The notes beneath the pieces are model-generated. The model ran no database searches. It saw only the letters and a list, made by a program, of their open reading frames with translations, and was not told the DNA's origin. Of a DNA stretch of 11,491 nucleotides, positions 1 to 5,492 are shown piece after piece. This DNA is from Candidatus Falkowiibacteriota bacterium (GTDB lineage: Bacteria > Patescibacteriota > Patescibacteriia > Patescibacteriales > WJLG01). The stretch spans positions 1 to 11,491 of the forward strand of contig WJLG01000059.1 of assembly GCA_014728685.1 (NCBI GenBank). The letters are read 5' to 3'. Each line of letters starts with the position of its first letter. The first letter of the stretch is position 1. The position numbers were made by a program, and so were the translations under genes.

Positions 1-462
1 AATATCGAATTCCAGATCCACCAATCCGTCTTCGCATTCGCCCTGCTCATTTCTCTTGCCGAAGGAATTCTCGCAATGATAATCTCTTACGCAGTAAAGC
101 AGATCTTCATAATATTCTCTATCGTGTCCGTTCTGATAGGTCTTTTCCGGTATCAGTTTGCAAGGCTGGGCGGTTATCGGAGTTGAAATGTGCGAGACAT
201 CCTTGGTTTCGGCCAGAATAACAGCCACCTTTATCTTTCTTTCCGGCTCCGGCAGAGTGAACGGCTCTCCGCTCTCATACACTTCCCTGGCCTGATCATC
301 GGTTATGGCGCCGGAAAGGATGAATAGCGGGTCTTGCTCGTCTGCGGCCGCTGTTGCGGACGGGAGCTGATCGAGCACAAAAAAACCGGCGCAAAAGGCC
401 AGTGCTACAAAAAACAAGCTTACAAATTTTAACAATTTGCTCTTCAAAACGAATGGGGGCAT
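1..462 (-). CDS. Secreted protein of unknown function, C-terminus beyond the window
   Basis: The frame is open from ATG at 462-460 to the window edge (154 codons, no stop), so the C-terminus is missing. The first ~39 residues look like a signal peptide: basic start (MPPFVLKSKLLK), a hydrophobic stretch at about residues 11-31, and a plausible cleavage site near SATA/AD. There is one Cys in the hydrophobic core (LAFC) but Phe before it is not a good lipobox. The exported part is acidic and contains three Cys in a short span (about residues 100-140), which could form disulfides. I do not recognise the family. No Shine-Dalgarno precedes the ATG; a TTGATT/TATAAA promoter sits just upstream, so the transcript may be leaderless. 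It lies 32 nt after the toxin stop and could also be reached by read-through from the toxin-antitoxin promoter. Confidence 0.75.
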   Translation of the reverse strand, partial: MPPFVLKSKLLKFVSLFFVALAFCAGFFVLDQLPSATAAADEQDPLFILSGAITDDQAREVYESGEPFTLPEPERKIKVAVILAETKDVSHISTPITAQPCKLIPEKTYQNGHDREYYEDLLYCVRDYHCENSFGKRNEQGECEDGLVDLEFDI

Positions 463-469
463 ATTATTT

Positions 470-498
470 TTTATATAAGTAATAAGTAGTTAAATCAA
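470..498 (-). promoter_or_regulatory. Promoter for the secreted-protein gene
   Basis: On the minus strand TTGATT (498-493) and TATAAA (475-470) are separated by exactly 17 nt. The -35 overlaps the toxin's stop codon. A start point about 7 nt after the -10 would fall at about 463, directly before the ATG at 462, which predicts a leaderless mRNA. The hexamers are seen; use is inferred. Confidence 0.55.
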
Positions 499-737
499 TT
501 TCCCGGGCAAGCGATATCTATCACATATATGAGCATCTTTTTCGGATGTATCTTATATACCACTTTGTACGGCCAAATATGGATGGAAAAGCATTCATCA
601 TATTTACCGCAAAGCTTTTGGCCCAAAAGTAGCCTTTCGCGGATTTCCAAAAGCGAAGAGATCACTTTAGCTTTTTCTCCCTCCTTTAGTTTTTCTAGTA
701 TTTGATGAGCTTTTGTGCTTAGCGCTATTTGATACAT
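495..737 (-). CDS. RelE/ParE-type toxin of a type II toxin-antitoxin pair
   Basis: An 80-aa protein starting MYQIALSTKAHQILEKL, the common N-terminal pattern of RelE/ParE toxins: a short first strand, then two helices (about residues 8-38), then a strand-rich C-terminal half (HIWPYKVVYKIHPKKMLIYV). Family members act as ribosome-dependent mRNA endonucleases (RelE) or gyrase inhibitors (ParE); the sequence does not decide which. I chose ATG at 737 over the ATG at 791, because the 18 residues before it (FWPARATFWPT...) are just the antitoxin gene read in another frame, and the chosen start has a purine-rich tract (GAAAGAAAAG) in front. The start lies 71 nt inside the antitoxin gene, so translation is probably coupled. 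Basic residues in the last strands are compatible with RNA binding, but the usual catalytic set is not clear. Confidence 0.82.
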   Translation of the reverse strand: MYQIALSTKAHQILEKLKEGEKAKVISSLLEIRERLLLGQKLCGKYDECFSIHIWPYKVVYKIHPKKMLIYVIDIACPGN

Positions 738-1041
738 ACTTTTCTTTCGGCTTGTCGGCCAAAACGTAGCCCTTGCGGGCCAAAACCTCATCCAAGGTTA
801 TGTAATTCTTTTTATCTATATCTTCATCCGCCTTTTTAAGATCATTGTCGAGCTCGGGAAAATCAGCCACGGTTTCCAAGGTCTCTCGCCAAGATTCGAA
901 CATTTCGACCGGCATCAATACGGCCTTGGCCTTGCCTCTTTCGGTCAAGGCATAGTAGCAGCCGTTTTTATCCATTTCTTCTATGATCTTGAAGATGTTT
1001 TTTCTGGCATCTGTCAGAGATAGTATCTTTTTTATATTCAT
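667..1041 (-). CDS. Phd/YefM-family antitoxin
   Basis: A 124-aa protein. Residues 1-55 (LSLTDARKNIFKIIEEM ... YYALTERGKAKAVLMPVEMFESW) match the Phd/YefM DNA-binding fold: the ALTERGKAKAVLMP stretch is the typical strand-turn-strand. Residues 56-90 are acidic and helical, the part that usually wraps the toxin. The last ~22 residues form a very basic Ser/Lys/Arg tail (ending TKGGRKS) encoded wholly in the overlap with the toxin gene; most family members stop before this. It should neutralise the downstream toxin and repress the shared promoter, where a palindrome covers the -10. The promoter at 1067-1095 gives a leader of about 20 nt with only a weak AGG element. Confidence 0.85.
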   Translation of the reverse strand: MNIKKILSLTDARKNIFKIIEEMDKNGCYYALTERGKAKAVLMPVEMFESWRETLETVADFPELDNDLKKADEDIDKKNYITLDEVLARKGYVLADKPKEKYVSNSAKHKSSSNTRKTKGGRKS

Positions 1042-1060
1042 AATCAGCCTGTCCGCCTAT

Positions 1061-1095
1061 ATGTACATTATAGCGTACATTAAAAGATAGGTCAA
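1061..1095 (-). promoter_or_regulatory. Toxin-antitoxin promoter with palindromic operator
   Basis: On the minus strand TTGACC (1095-1090), a 17-nt spacer and TATAAT (1072-1067) form a near-consensus sigma-70-type promoter. The -10 is enclosed by a perfect inverted repeat, ATGTAC at 1061-1066 and GTACAT at 1075-1080. A repressor bound there would block RNA polymerase, as expected for autoregulation by a Phd-type antitoxin. The motif is seen; binding is inferred. Confidence 0.72.
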
Positions 1096-1157
1096 TTTAT
1101 ATTTGTCTTCTATATATATTTTATCTTTTAATAGCTTAAAAATCAAGAAAATCGAAG

Positions 1158-1829
1158 CTAAATCGCTAAGGGCTCTTTGACGCTTACCGTCTTTTCCGAA
1201 GCTATGATCAAACTGTCCAAAAGCCCTATGCCCAAAAGTTCTCCGGCTTTTTTCAGCCTTTCGGTCATTTGCCTGTCTTCGGTGCTGGGTTCGAGATTAC
1301 CACTTGGATGGTTGTGCGCCACTATCACACTCGCGGCCAAATGATCTATGGCCGGCTTGAATACTTCTCGGGGATGGACCAGGCTGGCATTGAGCGTACC
1401 GATCGAGATGGTTTCTTTGTGGATGAGCTGATTTCTGGCATTTAGATAAAGGGCTATGAAATATTCTTTTTTGGCTGTTCGCAATTCTTGAAGATGCGCG
1501 GACGCATCGCGGGCTGTCATTATTATGGGCAGATTATTGTCTTCCACCTCCAAGGCCCTTTTGACCAGCTCAAAACAAGCGACCAAAGTGCAAGCTTTGC
1601 CTTGATCTATGCCCTTGATCTTCAAAAAATCATCAATGCTGTAGCTTAAGAATTTTCTCATTTCGTGCTTATGAAGCACTTCTTCGGCCAGCTCGATGGC
1701 ATTCTTCTTCTCATATCCGATCCTGAGCAGTATTGCCAAGAGTTCTTTGTCTTTTAGGTTGCCGGCTCCCAATTCGATGAGCTTTTCACGCGGACGCTCA
1801 TGCTTGGGTAGGTCTAATATTTTTACCAT
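1158..1829 (-). CDS. radC: RadC family JAB/MPN-domain protein
   Basis: A 223-aa protein of normal family length. Residues 1-95 form the helical N-terminal part with a helix-hairpin-helix-like segment (FLKIKGIDQGKACTLVA). Residues 102-223 are the JAB/MPN metalloprotease-like domain, with the RadC signature AHNHPSGNLEPSTED: metal ligands His172, His174 and Asp185. RadC was once called a DNA-repair protein, but its biochemical role is not settled; the family is often near mobile DNA or linked to recombination. The ATG at 1829 follows AAAGGAGGGAT, a strong but close Shine-Dalgarno. A TTGATT/TAAAAT promoter lies about 60 nt upstream. I see no convincing terminator between its stop and the toxin-antitoxin promoter. 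Confidence 0.93.
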   Translation of the reverse strand: MVKILDLPKHERPREKLIELGAGNLKDKELLAILLRIGYEKKNAIELAEEVLHKHEMRKFLSYSIDDFLKIKGIDQGKACTLVACFELVKRALEVEDNNLPIIMTARDASAHLQELRTAKKEYFIALYLNARNQLIHKETISIGTLNASLVHPREVFKPAIDHLAASVIVAHNHPSGNLEPSTEDRQMTERLKKAGELLGIGLLDSLIIASEKTVSVKEPLAI

Positions 1830-1886
1830 ATCCCTCCTTTTAATAATTACCCCCGCCCTAGCGAGGAATAAGCTATTTTAATATTA

Positions 1887-1915
1887 ATTTTACTATCAAC
1901 ATGGCTTAAAATCAA
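1887..1915 (-). promoter_or_regulatory. radC promoter
   Basis: TTGATT (1915-1910), a 17-nt spacer and TAAAAT (1892-1887) on the minus strand, giving a leader of about 50 nt. The leader contains a GC-rich hairpin (CCTCGC ... GCGGGG, about 1846-1864) that stands out from its AT-rich surroundings and resembles the GC-rich repeats near the window's right end. Confidence 0.55.
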
Positions 1916-1969
1916 ATTAAAAAATGCTTTTCTTGAAATTATTTATTGCAATTTCAATTTTTTTACAAT

Positions 1970-2004
1970 AAAAAACCGCAAATTCCGTTCCTTGGAATTT
2001 GCGG
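1970..2004 (-). terminator. Terminator after guaA
   Basis: Perfect 11-bp stem (1976-1986 with 1994-2004) with a 7-nt loop, followed on the minus strand by TTTTTT (1975-1970). It begins 16 nt after the guaA stop codon. Confidence 0.88.
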
Positions 2005-2019
2005 TAATAGCTACCAGTC

Positions 2020-3615
2020 TCAGCCCACCTCGATGGTCGACGGCGGCTTGTCGGATATGCGATAAGTTACCAATCCGACCTCTGGGATCTCATTGGTCAT
2101 CCTTTGCGCTACCCTCGAAAGAAAATCATGGGGATAATCAATAGCTCTGGCCGTGAACCCGTTCACACTGGCTACCGCCCAAACTATCACGATCAATCCT
2201 TGAGCAGCATCATCCCCCTTAGTGCAGGTGGTCATACAATCAGTGAGCGACACACCCGCCTGCCAGGTTTTTTCATAGAATCCTGCTTGGCGCAATTCTT
2301 CTATGAAAATGCCATCCAAAGCACGAGCAATCCTGAGTCTCACAGAAGTAACTTCTCCAATGATCCTCACGATCAGACCGGGTCCGGGAAAAGGATGGCG
2401 TATCAAAAGATCCTCAGGAACACCAATTGATCTTCCAATAGCCCGTCCTGTGTCTTTAACGCAATCGTCCAAAGGCATCAGCTCCGGAACGGAAAAATCA
2501 AGACCGGTATTGTGATGCAGTTTGATCGTGGCCTTGCGCTCACCGCTATACCCGCTACTGCTTTCGCAAATGTCGGTGTACAGAGTGCCTTGCGCAATAT
2601 ATTTAGCTCCAAAAATGCCCACCTCTTTTTCCAATACTTTTTTATACACGCCTCTCATGGCTAAACGCTTCTGGTGCATATCGTGTTTGCCCGCAAGCGC
2701 ATCCAGAAAATCACTCGTGGCATCCACCACTTTAAGATCTATCCAGGATTGGCTACCGAACTTTTCAATGACATAATCTTCATCGTCCGGCCTATCGATG
2801 CCCTTGATATAAACTCCGCACAAACGCTTTTTGTCCCCGATCGCATTTTTCAAAAGATAGGCGACGGTCGCCGAATCTGAACCGCCCGAAAGAGCCAGTA
2901 GTACTTTGTCTTTCCCTATTTGCTCCTTCAAGCTCGAAATCTTTTTCCGGGCAACATCTGCAGATGGAAATCTATCCTTGGCACCGCAAATATTGAAACA
3001 GAACCTGGAAAAAATCTCTTCTCCTCTTTCGGTATCGCTCACCTCCGGATGAAATTGCACTCCATGCAAATGATCGAAAGAAGCCGCGGCTACCTCTGCA
3101 TTTTCCGTTTTTGCCAAAACATTAATGTTGGAATTTACAACCACGCTGTCAGCATGGCTTTCCAGAACATCGATATTACCCTTAAATCCTTCTAGTATCC
3201 CTTTGGACTTGATGATCCTGAGCTTATGAACTCCGAACTCTCTCTTGGCCGACCTGACTATCCGACAACCAACATGGTCGGCCCACATTTGAAAGCCGAG
3301 GCAGATCCCAAGTACAGGTATTCCTATATCAAGAATATCCCGGTCGAATTCAGGAATTTCGTCGATCATGGATCCCGGCCCGCCAGACAAAATGATGCCT
3401 TGTGGTTGTATCATCCGCACGTCATCCGTCAAAATAGATCTTGGGTCGGCTACTAAGCAGTAAACACCTAAACGAGCCAGACAAATAGCTATCAAATGAT
3501 CGAACTGGCTGCCCATGGCAAAAAGCAAAAAGACTTCATAGGTCTTTCTGATCTTTTTTTCCTTTCTGATCTGCACCATAACACTATCGTCAACTATTTT
3601 CAAAGTGCGAACCAT
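2020..3615 (-). CDS. guaA: GMP synthase (glutamine-hydrolysing), divergent
   Basis: A 531-aa protein that converts XMP to GMP with glutamine and ATP. The glutaminase domain (about 26-210) has the nucleophile Cys105 in GICLGFQ and the His189/Glu191 pair in QFHPEV. The ATP-pyrophosphatase domain follows with its P-loop SGGSDS (243-248), and the C-terminal dimerisation domain carries IKLHHN, RHPFPGPGL and KPPSTIE. Odd points: about 25 extra basic residues before the first strand; FAMGSQF where LDFGSQY is usual; SGGSDS for SGGVDS; and the usual VDNGLLR segment is replaced by IKGIDRPDD. The catalytic residues I can check are kept, so it is probably active. The start was placed on the third of three consecutive start codons: AAGGAGG (3627-3621) is 5 nt before ATG at 3615, while the upstream GTG overlaps the Shine-Dalgarno. 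It has its own promoter and terminator. Confidence 0.93.
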   Translation of the reverse strand: MVRTLKIVDDSVMVQIRKEKKIRKTYEVFLLFAMGSQFDHLIAICLARLGVYCLVADPRSILTDDVRMIQPQGIILSGGPGSMIDEIPEFDRDILDIGIPVLGICLGFQMWADHVGCRIVRSAKREFGVHKLRIIKSKGILEGFKGNIDVLESHADSVVVNSNINVLAKTENAEVAAASFDHLHGVQFHPEVSDTERGEEIFSRFCFNICGAKDRFPSADVARKKISSLKEQIGKDKVLLALSGGSDSATVAYLLKNAIGDKKRLCGVYIKGIDRPDDEDYVIEKFGSQSWIDLKVVDATSDFLDALAGKHDMHQKRLAMRGVYKKVLEKEVGIFGAKYIAQGTLYTDICESSSGYSGERKATIKLHHNTGLDFSVPELMPLDDCVKDTGRAIGRSIGVPEDLLIRHPFPGPGLIVRIIGEVTSVRLRIARALDGIFIEELRQAGFYEKTWQAGVSLTDCMTTCTKGDDAAQGLIVIVWAVASVNGFTARAIDYPHDFLSRVAQRMTNEIPEVGLVTYRISDKPPSTIEVG

Positions 3616-3655
3616 CATCACCTCCTTATATATTTGGTTTTTATATTAATAACTT

Positions 3656-3684
3656 ATAATACTACCGGGCTGGAAAAAAATCAA
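3656..3684 (-). promoter_or_regulatory. guaA promoter
   Basis: TTGATT (3684-3679), 17-nt spacer, TATTAT (3661-3656) on the minus strand. The leader of about 35 nt ends in a strong Shine-Dalgarno. It is too short for a purine riboswitch aptamer, so none is proposed. Confidence 0.6.
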
Positions 3685-3721
3685 CTGAAAGATGCTTTTA
3701 TATAATATTTCGTTGATCGAA

Positions 3722-3756
3722 TTTAATAAAAGGCCGACAATGTTATTGCCGGCCTT
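3722..3756 (-). terminator. Terminator overlapping the end of the SerA-like gene
   Basis: 11-bp stem (3730-3740 with 3746-3756), 5-nt loop, then TTTATTAAA on the minus strand. One pair is G-U in minus-strand RNA but A-C in plus-strand RNA, so the hairpin is built for minus-strand transcripts. The stop codon of the SerA-like frame (3743-3745) is in the loop. Confidence 0.85.
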
Positions 3757-4078
3757 GCTGGTGGTTTTTATTCTGGCTTGTCTGATGAATATTGCGCGCA
3801 GCCATCAACATGCCGGCAATTACCAATTCCTTGACGGCATTGGCATTGGCGCCCGGCGTGTTAAAGACGACTATGCCTTTTTTTGAGCATTTTGCTACCG
3901 GAATATTATTCACTCCTGCACCGGCTCTGCCAATAGCCAAAAGATCATCATCGAAATCGACGTTATGTAGATCTTGGCTGCGAACCAATATGGCTTGGCT
4001 TCCTTTTGTTCCCTCTCTGATCTCGTAATGATCAGGGAAAGAATTTTTAAGTCCATTCAACAATACGATCTTATACAT
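3743..4078 (-). CDS. Truncated SerA-like (D-3-phosphoglycerate dehydrogenase) N-terminal domain
   Basis: A 111-aa protein whose residues 1-95 match the N-terminal substrate-binding domain of D-3-phosphoglycerate dehydrogenase: MYKIVLLN, then AILVRS, then the highly typical AIGRAGAGVNNIP and NTPGANANAVKELVIAG. Full enzymes of this family have about 300-530 residues; here the sequence leaves the family after AARNI and runs into a low-complexity Gln/Asn tail. The whole NAD-binding domain with its GxGxxG loop and the catalytic Arg, Glu and His is missing, so dehydrogenase activity is not expected. No room for it exists: the guaA promoter starts about 60 nt beyond the stop. Yet the gene keeps a good promoter, a strong Shine-Dalgarno (AAAGGAGGAGAT) and a terminator. 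It is either a recent internal deletion that fused the 5' part to the original terminator, or a retained short protein of unknown role. Confidence 0.7.
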   Translation of the reverse strand: MYKIVLLNGLKNSFPDHYEIREGTKGSQAILVRSQDLHNVDFDDDLLAIGRAGAGVNNIPVAKCSKKGIVVFNTPGANANAVKELVIAGMLMAARNIHQTSQNKNHQQGRQ

Positions 4079-4117
4079 ATCTCCTCCTTTGTTTTAATGA
4101 ACAATTACGATCAAATC

Positions 4118-4146
4118 ATTTTATTCTTTTTTTGTATAAAAATCAA
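4118..4146 (-). promoter_or_regulatory. Promoter of the SerA-like gene
   Basis: TTGATT (4146-4141), 17-nt spacer, TAAAAT (4123-4118) on the minus strand: the same hexamers and spacing as the radC promoter. It is divergent from the plus-strand promoter at 4203. Confidence 0.6.
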
Positions 4147-4202
4147 GTGATAGCTTAATTTTGAAGACTTGCCAACATAGGAGGGTAATGTACGCATATA
4201 TA

Positions 4203-4233
4203 TTGACATATTATTAAATTTATGTTATACATA
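4203..4233 (+). promoter_or_regulatory. Promoter of the 90-aa gene with a palindrome at the -10
   Basis: TTGACA (4203-4208), 17-nt spacer, TATACA (4226-4231). The -10 lies within TATGT TAT ACATA (4221-4233), a 5-bp inverted repeat that could bind a repressor. The start point near 4238 gives a leader of about 28 nt. Confidence 0.6.
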
Positions 4234-4266
4234 TATGATTTTGTTCCTTATCTCAAAGGAGGGTAT

Positions 4267-4539
4267 ATGACAGTAAGAGATGAATTAACCCATACTGATC
4301 TTCATATTTATTGGGTCATCTTCGGAGTTTCGAAATGTCCAATAAATTTTGATGTAAAAATATTTCTTTATGGCCAAAGATGTATAAGGGCCGGGGAAAT
4401 ATTGGAGTGCAATTTTTTAGAACCTGATCCGGCCACCCCGAATTACATATTAGATCTTAAAAGAGTTATGGTGGCCGAAATCATCGGGAACAAAGTTTAC
4501 GTTGTTCCCGATCCGAAAACATATTCAGAAGCAGCTTAA
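4267..4539 (+). CDS. Hypothetical 90-aa protein
   Basis: I do not recognise this family. The start at 4267 (MTVRDELTHTDLHIYW) is chosen over the ATG at 4222 because AAAGGAGGGTAT directly precedes it and because the upstream ATG overlaps the -10 of the promoter. The protein is soluble and strand-rich, with alternating hydrophobic stretches (WVIFGVS, FDVKIFLYG, VMVAEII, KVYVV), two Cys, no signal peptide and no membrane segment; a small beta-barrel fold would fit but is only a guess. It is an isolated gene: divergent from the SerA-like gene, and its stop codon sits in the loop of its own terminator. A complete promoter, Shine-Dalgarno and terminator make a real gene likely. Confidence 0.78.
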   Translation: MTVRDELTHTDLHIYWVIFGVSKCPINFDVKIFLYGQRCIRAGEILECNFLEPDPATPNYILDLKRVMVAEIIGNKVYVVPDPKTYSEAA

Positions 4540-4554
4540 GCTGCTTTTTTTTAT
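4529..4554 (+). terminator. Terminator of the 90-aa gene
   Basis: AAGCAGC (4529-4535) pairs with GCTGCTT (4540-4546) around a TTAA loop that contains the stop codon, followed by a run of T. It is back to back with the minus-strand terminator at 4556-4580. Confidence 0.85.
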
Positions 4555-4555
4555 T

Positions 4556-4580
4556 AAAAAACGCATCTTCTTGAGATGCG
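4556..4580 (-). terminator. Minus-strand terminator of the 24-codon gene
   Basis: CGCATCT (4562-4568) pairs with AGATGCG (4574-4580) around a 5-nt loop, followed on the minus strand by TTTTTT (4561-4556). No larger minus-strand gene lies upstream of it before 5493, so it implies a short transcript starting near 4709. Confidence 0.8.
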
Positions 4581-4591
4581 CAGAATATAGA

Positions 4592-4666
4592 TCATCGAAG
4601 TGGAAATTCCACCCTCTGGGTATCAAGCGGACCCGGTTTCCTGGTATCCGGAGAAATATTAAACAT
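4592..4666 (-). CDS. Candidate microprotein of 24 residues
   Basis: The frame begins MFNISPDTRKPG and ends VEFPLR: Pro- and charge-rich, with no Cys, no hydrophobic core and no membrane segment, so probably unfolded alone or bound to a partner. AAAGGAG lies 7 nt before the ATG, a well-spaced Shine-Dalgarno and better placed than in several larger genes here. A TTGATT/TAAGAT promoter starts a transcript at about 4709, and a perfect hairpin terminator ends it at 4556, 11 nt after the stop codon. The transcript would be about 150 nt and would contain almost nothing but this frame. The alternative is a small RNA whose short frame is accidental; the palindrome GTGGAAATTCCAC (4600-4612) and the GGTATC repeat (4619, 4643) could be RNA structure. 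The family is not recognised. Confidence 0.55.
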   Translation of the reverse strand: MFNISPDTRKPGPLDTQRVEFPLR

Positions 4667-4715
4667 AAATCCACTCCTTTGAAAAAGTACAAATATCGAT
4701 CTTGATATTTATTTC

Positions 4716-4744
4716 ATCTTAACGGTTATCTGCAAAAAAATCAA
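4716..4744 (-). promoter_or_regulatory. Promoter of the 24-codon gene
   Basis: TTGATT (4744-4739), 17-nt spacer, TAAGAT (4721-4716) on the minus strand: the same -35 and spacing as radC, guaA and the SerA-like gene. Its -35 is 12 nt from the -35 of the divergent plus-strand promoter at 4757. Confidence 0.6.
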
Positions 4745-4756
4745 GGTTTATCTTTA

Positions 4757-4786
4757 TTGATATCTATGCTAATATTAGAATATAGT
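4757..4786 (+). promoter_or_regulatory. Promoter of the PH-domain membrane protein gene
   Basis: TTGATA (4757-4762), 18-nt spacer, TATAGT (4781-4786). A start point at about 4793 would be 3 nt before the ATG at 4796, which lacks a Shine-Dalgarno. An alternative extended -10, TGCTAATAT (4768-4776), would give a leader of about 15 nt. Confidence 0.5.
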
Positions 4787-4795
4787 CATTAATTT

Positions 4796-5440
4796 ATGGA
4801 TAAAACCGTTGCCAAAACCATAACCAAGGATGAAAAAGTGATCAAAAAGACCACTTTTTCGATCCGTTATATCAATATCATGATGATCCTTTCGATCATC
4901 AAATGGCTTTTTGTTTTCGGTATTATCTCGCTTTTTCTCTTTATCTCTCTTAATTGGGCTCGTGATTCTCAGCTACTTGACCTGTCTTCATTTTCCAAAA
5001 TGTTTGATGAGCAGATCAGGAACATCGATCTTAATGAAAAGCTTGCCCAAGCAGACACTTTTGAGGAAACTATTGAAAATATCTGGGTGCTGCCGATCGC
5101 ATTGTTTGTTTTTATAGTTTTGCCTCTCCTGCTTTTTTATTATCAATATTATCTGCGCACGGCCAATTATTATGTGGTCACGGATAAAAGAATGATCTTC
5201 AAGCGCGGCTGGCTGTCTACGGAAGTGGAAAGCATTCATTATGAGCGCGTCACCGATATCTTGGTGAAGCAAAGTTTTTTGGATAAGATAATTTTTGCCA
5301 CTGGCAATATCTTCATTAGCACTGCCGGCAGCGAGGGCTACCAAGCGGAACTGCTGCATATCCGCAACCCGCACAAATTCAAAAAGATGATCTATGATCT
5401 GAAAAGTGAATTTGATGAAGATCAAGAAAGCGATAAATAA
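4796..5440 (+). CDS. Membrane protein with bacterial PH domain (YdbS-like)
   Basis: A 214-aa protein. After a charged start come two membrane helices (about residues 29-52 and 97-117) separated by an acidic, partly helical segment of about 45 residues. Residues 121-205 are a bacterial PH domain of the YdbS/bPH2 type: YYVVTDKRMIFKRGWLSTE, then IHYERVTDILVKQSFLDKI, then GNIFISTAG. The arrangement of two N-terminal helices and one PH domain is the usual single-copy form; the role is unknown, generally membrane-associated. The middle segment is longer than the short turn usual between the two helices in this family. There is no Shine-Dalgarno, and the promoter lies almost against the ATG, suggesting a leaderless mRNA. 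A shared terminator separates it from the convergent rmlB. Confidence 0.88.
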   Translation: MDKTVAKTITKDEKVIKKTTFSIRYINIMMILSIIKWLFVFGIISLFLFISLNWARDSQLLDLSSFSKMFDEQIRNIDLNEKLAQADTFEETIENIWVLPIALFVFIVLPLLLFYYQYYLRTANYYVVTDKRMIFKRGWLSTEVESIHYERVTDILVKQSFLDKIIFATGNIFISTAGSEGYQAELLHIRNPHKFKKMIYDLKSEFDEDQESDK

Positions 5441-5453
5441 TTTCTGAAAAATA

Positions 5454-5483
5454 AAAAGACCGCGAGCAATTCGCGGTTTTTTA
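5454..5483. terminator. Bidirectional terminator between the PH-domain gene and rmlB
   Basis: ACCGCGA (5459-5465) pairs with TCGCGGT (5471-5477) around a 5-nt loop. TTTTTT follows on the plus strand and CTTTTTAT on the minus strand, so it can end both convergent transcripts. Confidence 0.87.
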
Positions 5484-5492
5484 TATGGATAA

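Noticed and set aside
495..791. A longer 98-aa toxin starting at 791
   Set aside because: The added residues are the antitoxin gene read out of frame; family proteins begin at the MYQI methionine.
3616..3655. Purine riboswitch in the guaA leader
   Set aside because: The leader from the proposed promoter is about 35 nt, too short, and no aptamer core is visible.
3622..3742. Frameshift explanation for the short SerA-like gene
   Set aside because: Only about 120 nt separate its stop from guaA, filled by a terminator and the guaA promoter; the missing domain cannot be in another frame.
4188..4217. A 9-codon frame (MYAYILTYY) with AGGAGGG just before its ATG, upstream of the 90-aa gene
   Set aside because: The promoter of the 90-aa gene (TTGACA at 4203) starts inside it, so the main transcript would not contain it, and no upstream plus-strand promoter is convincing.
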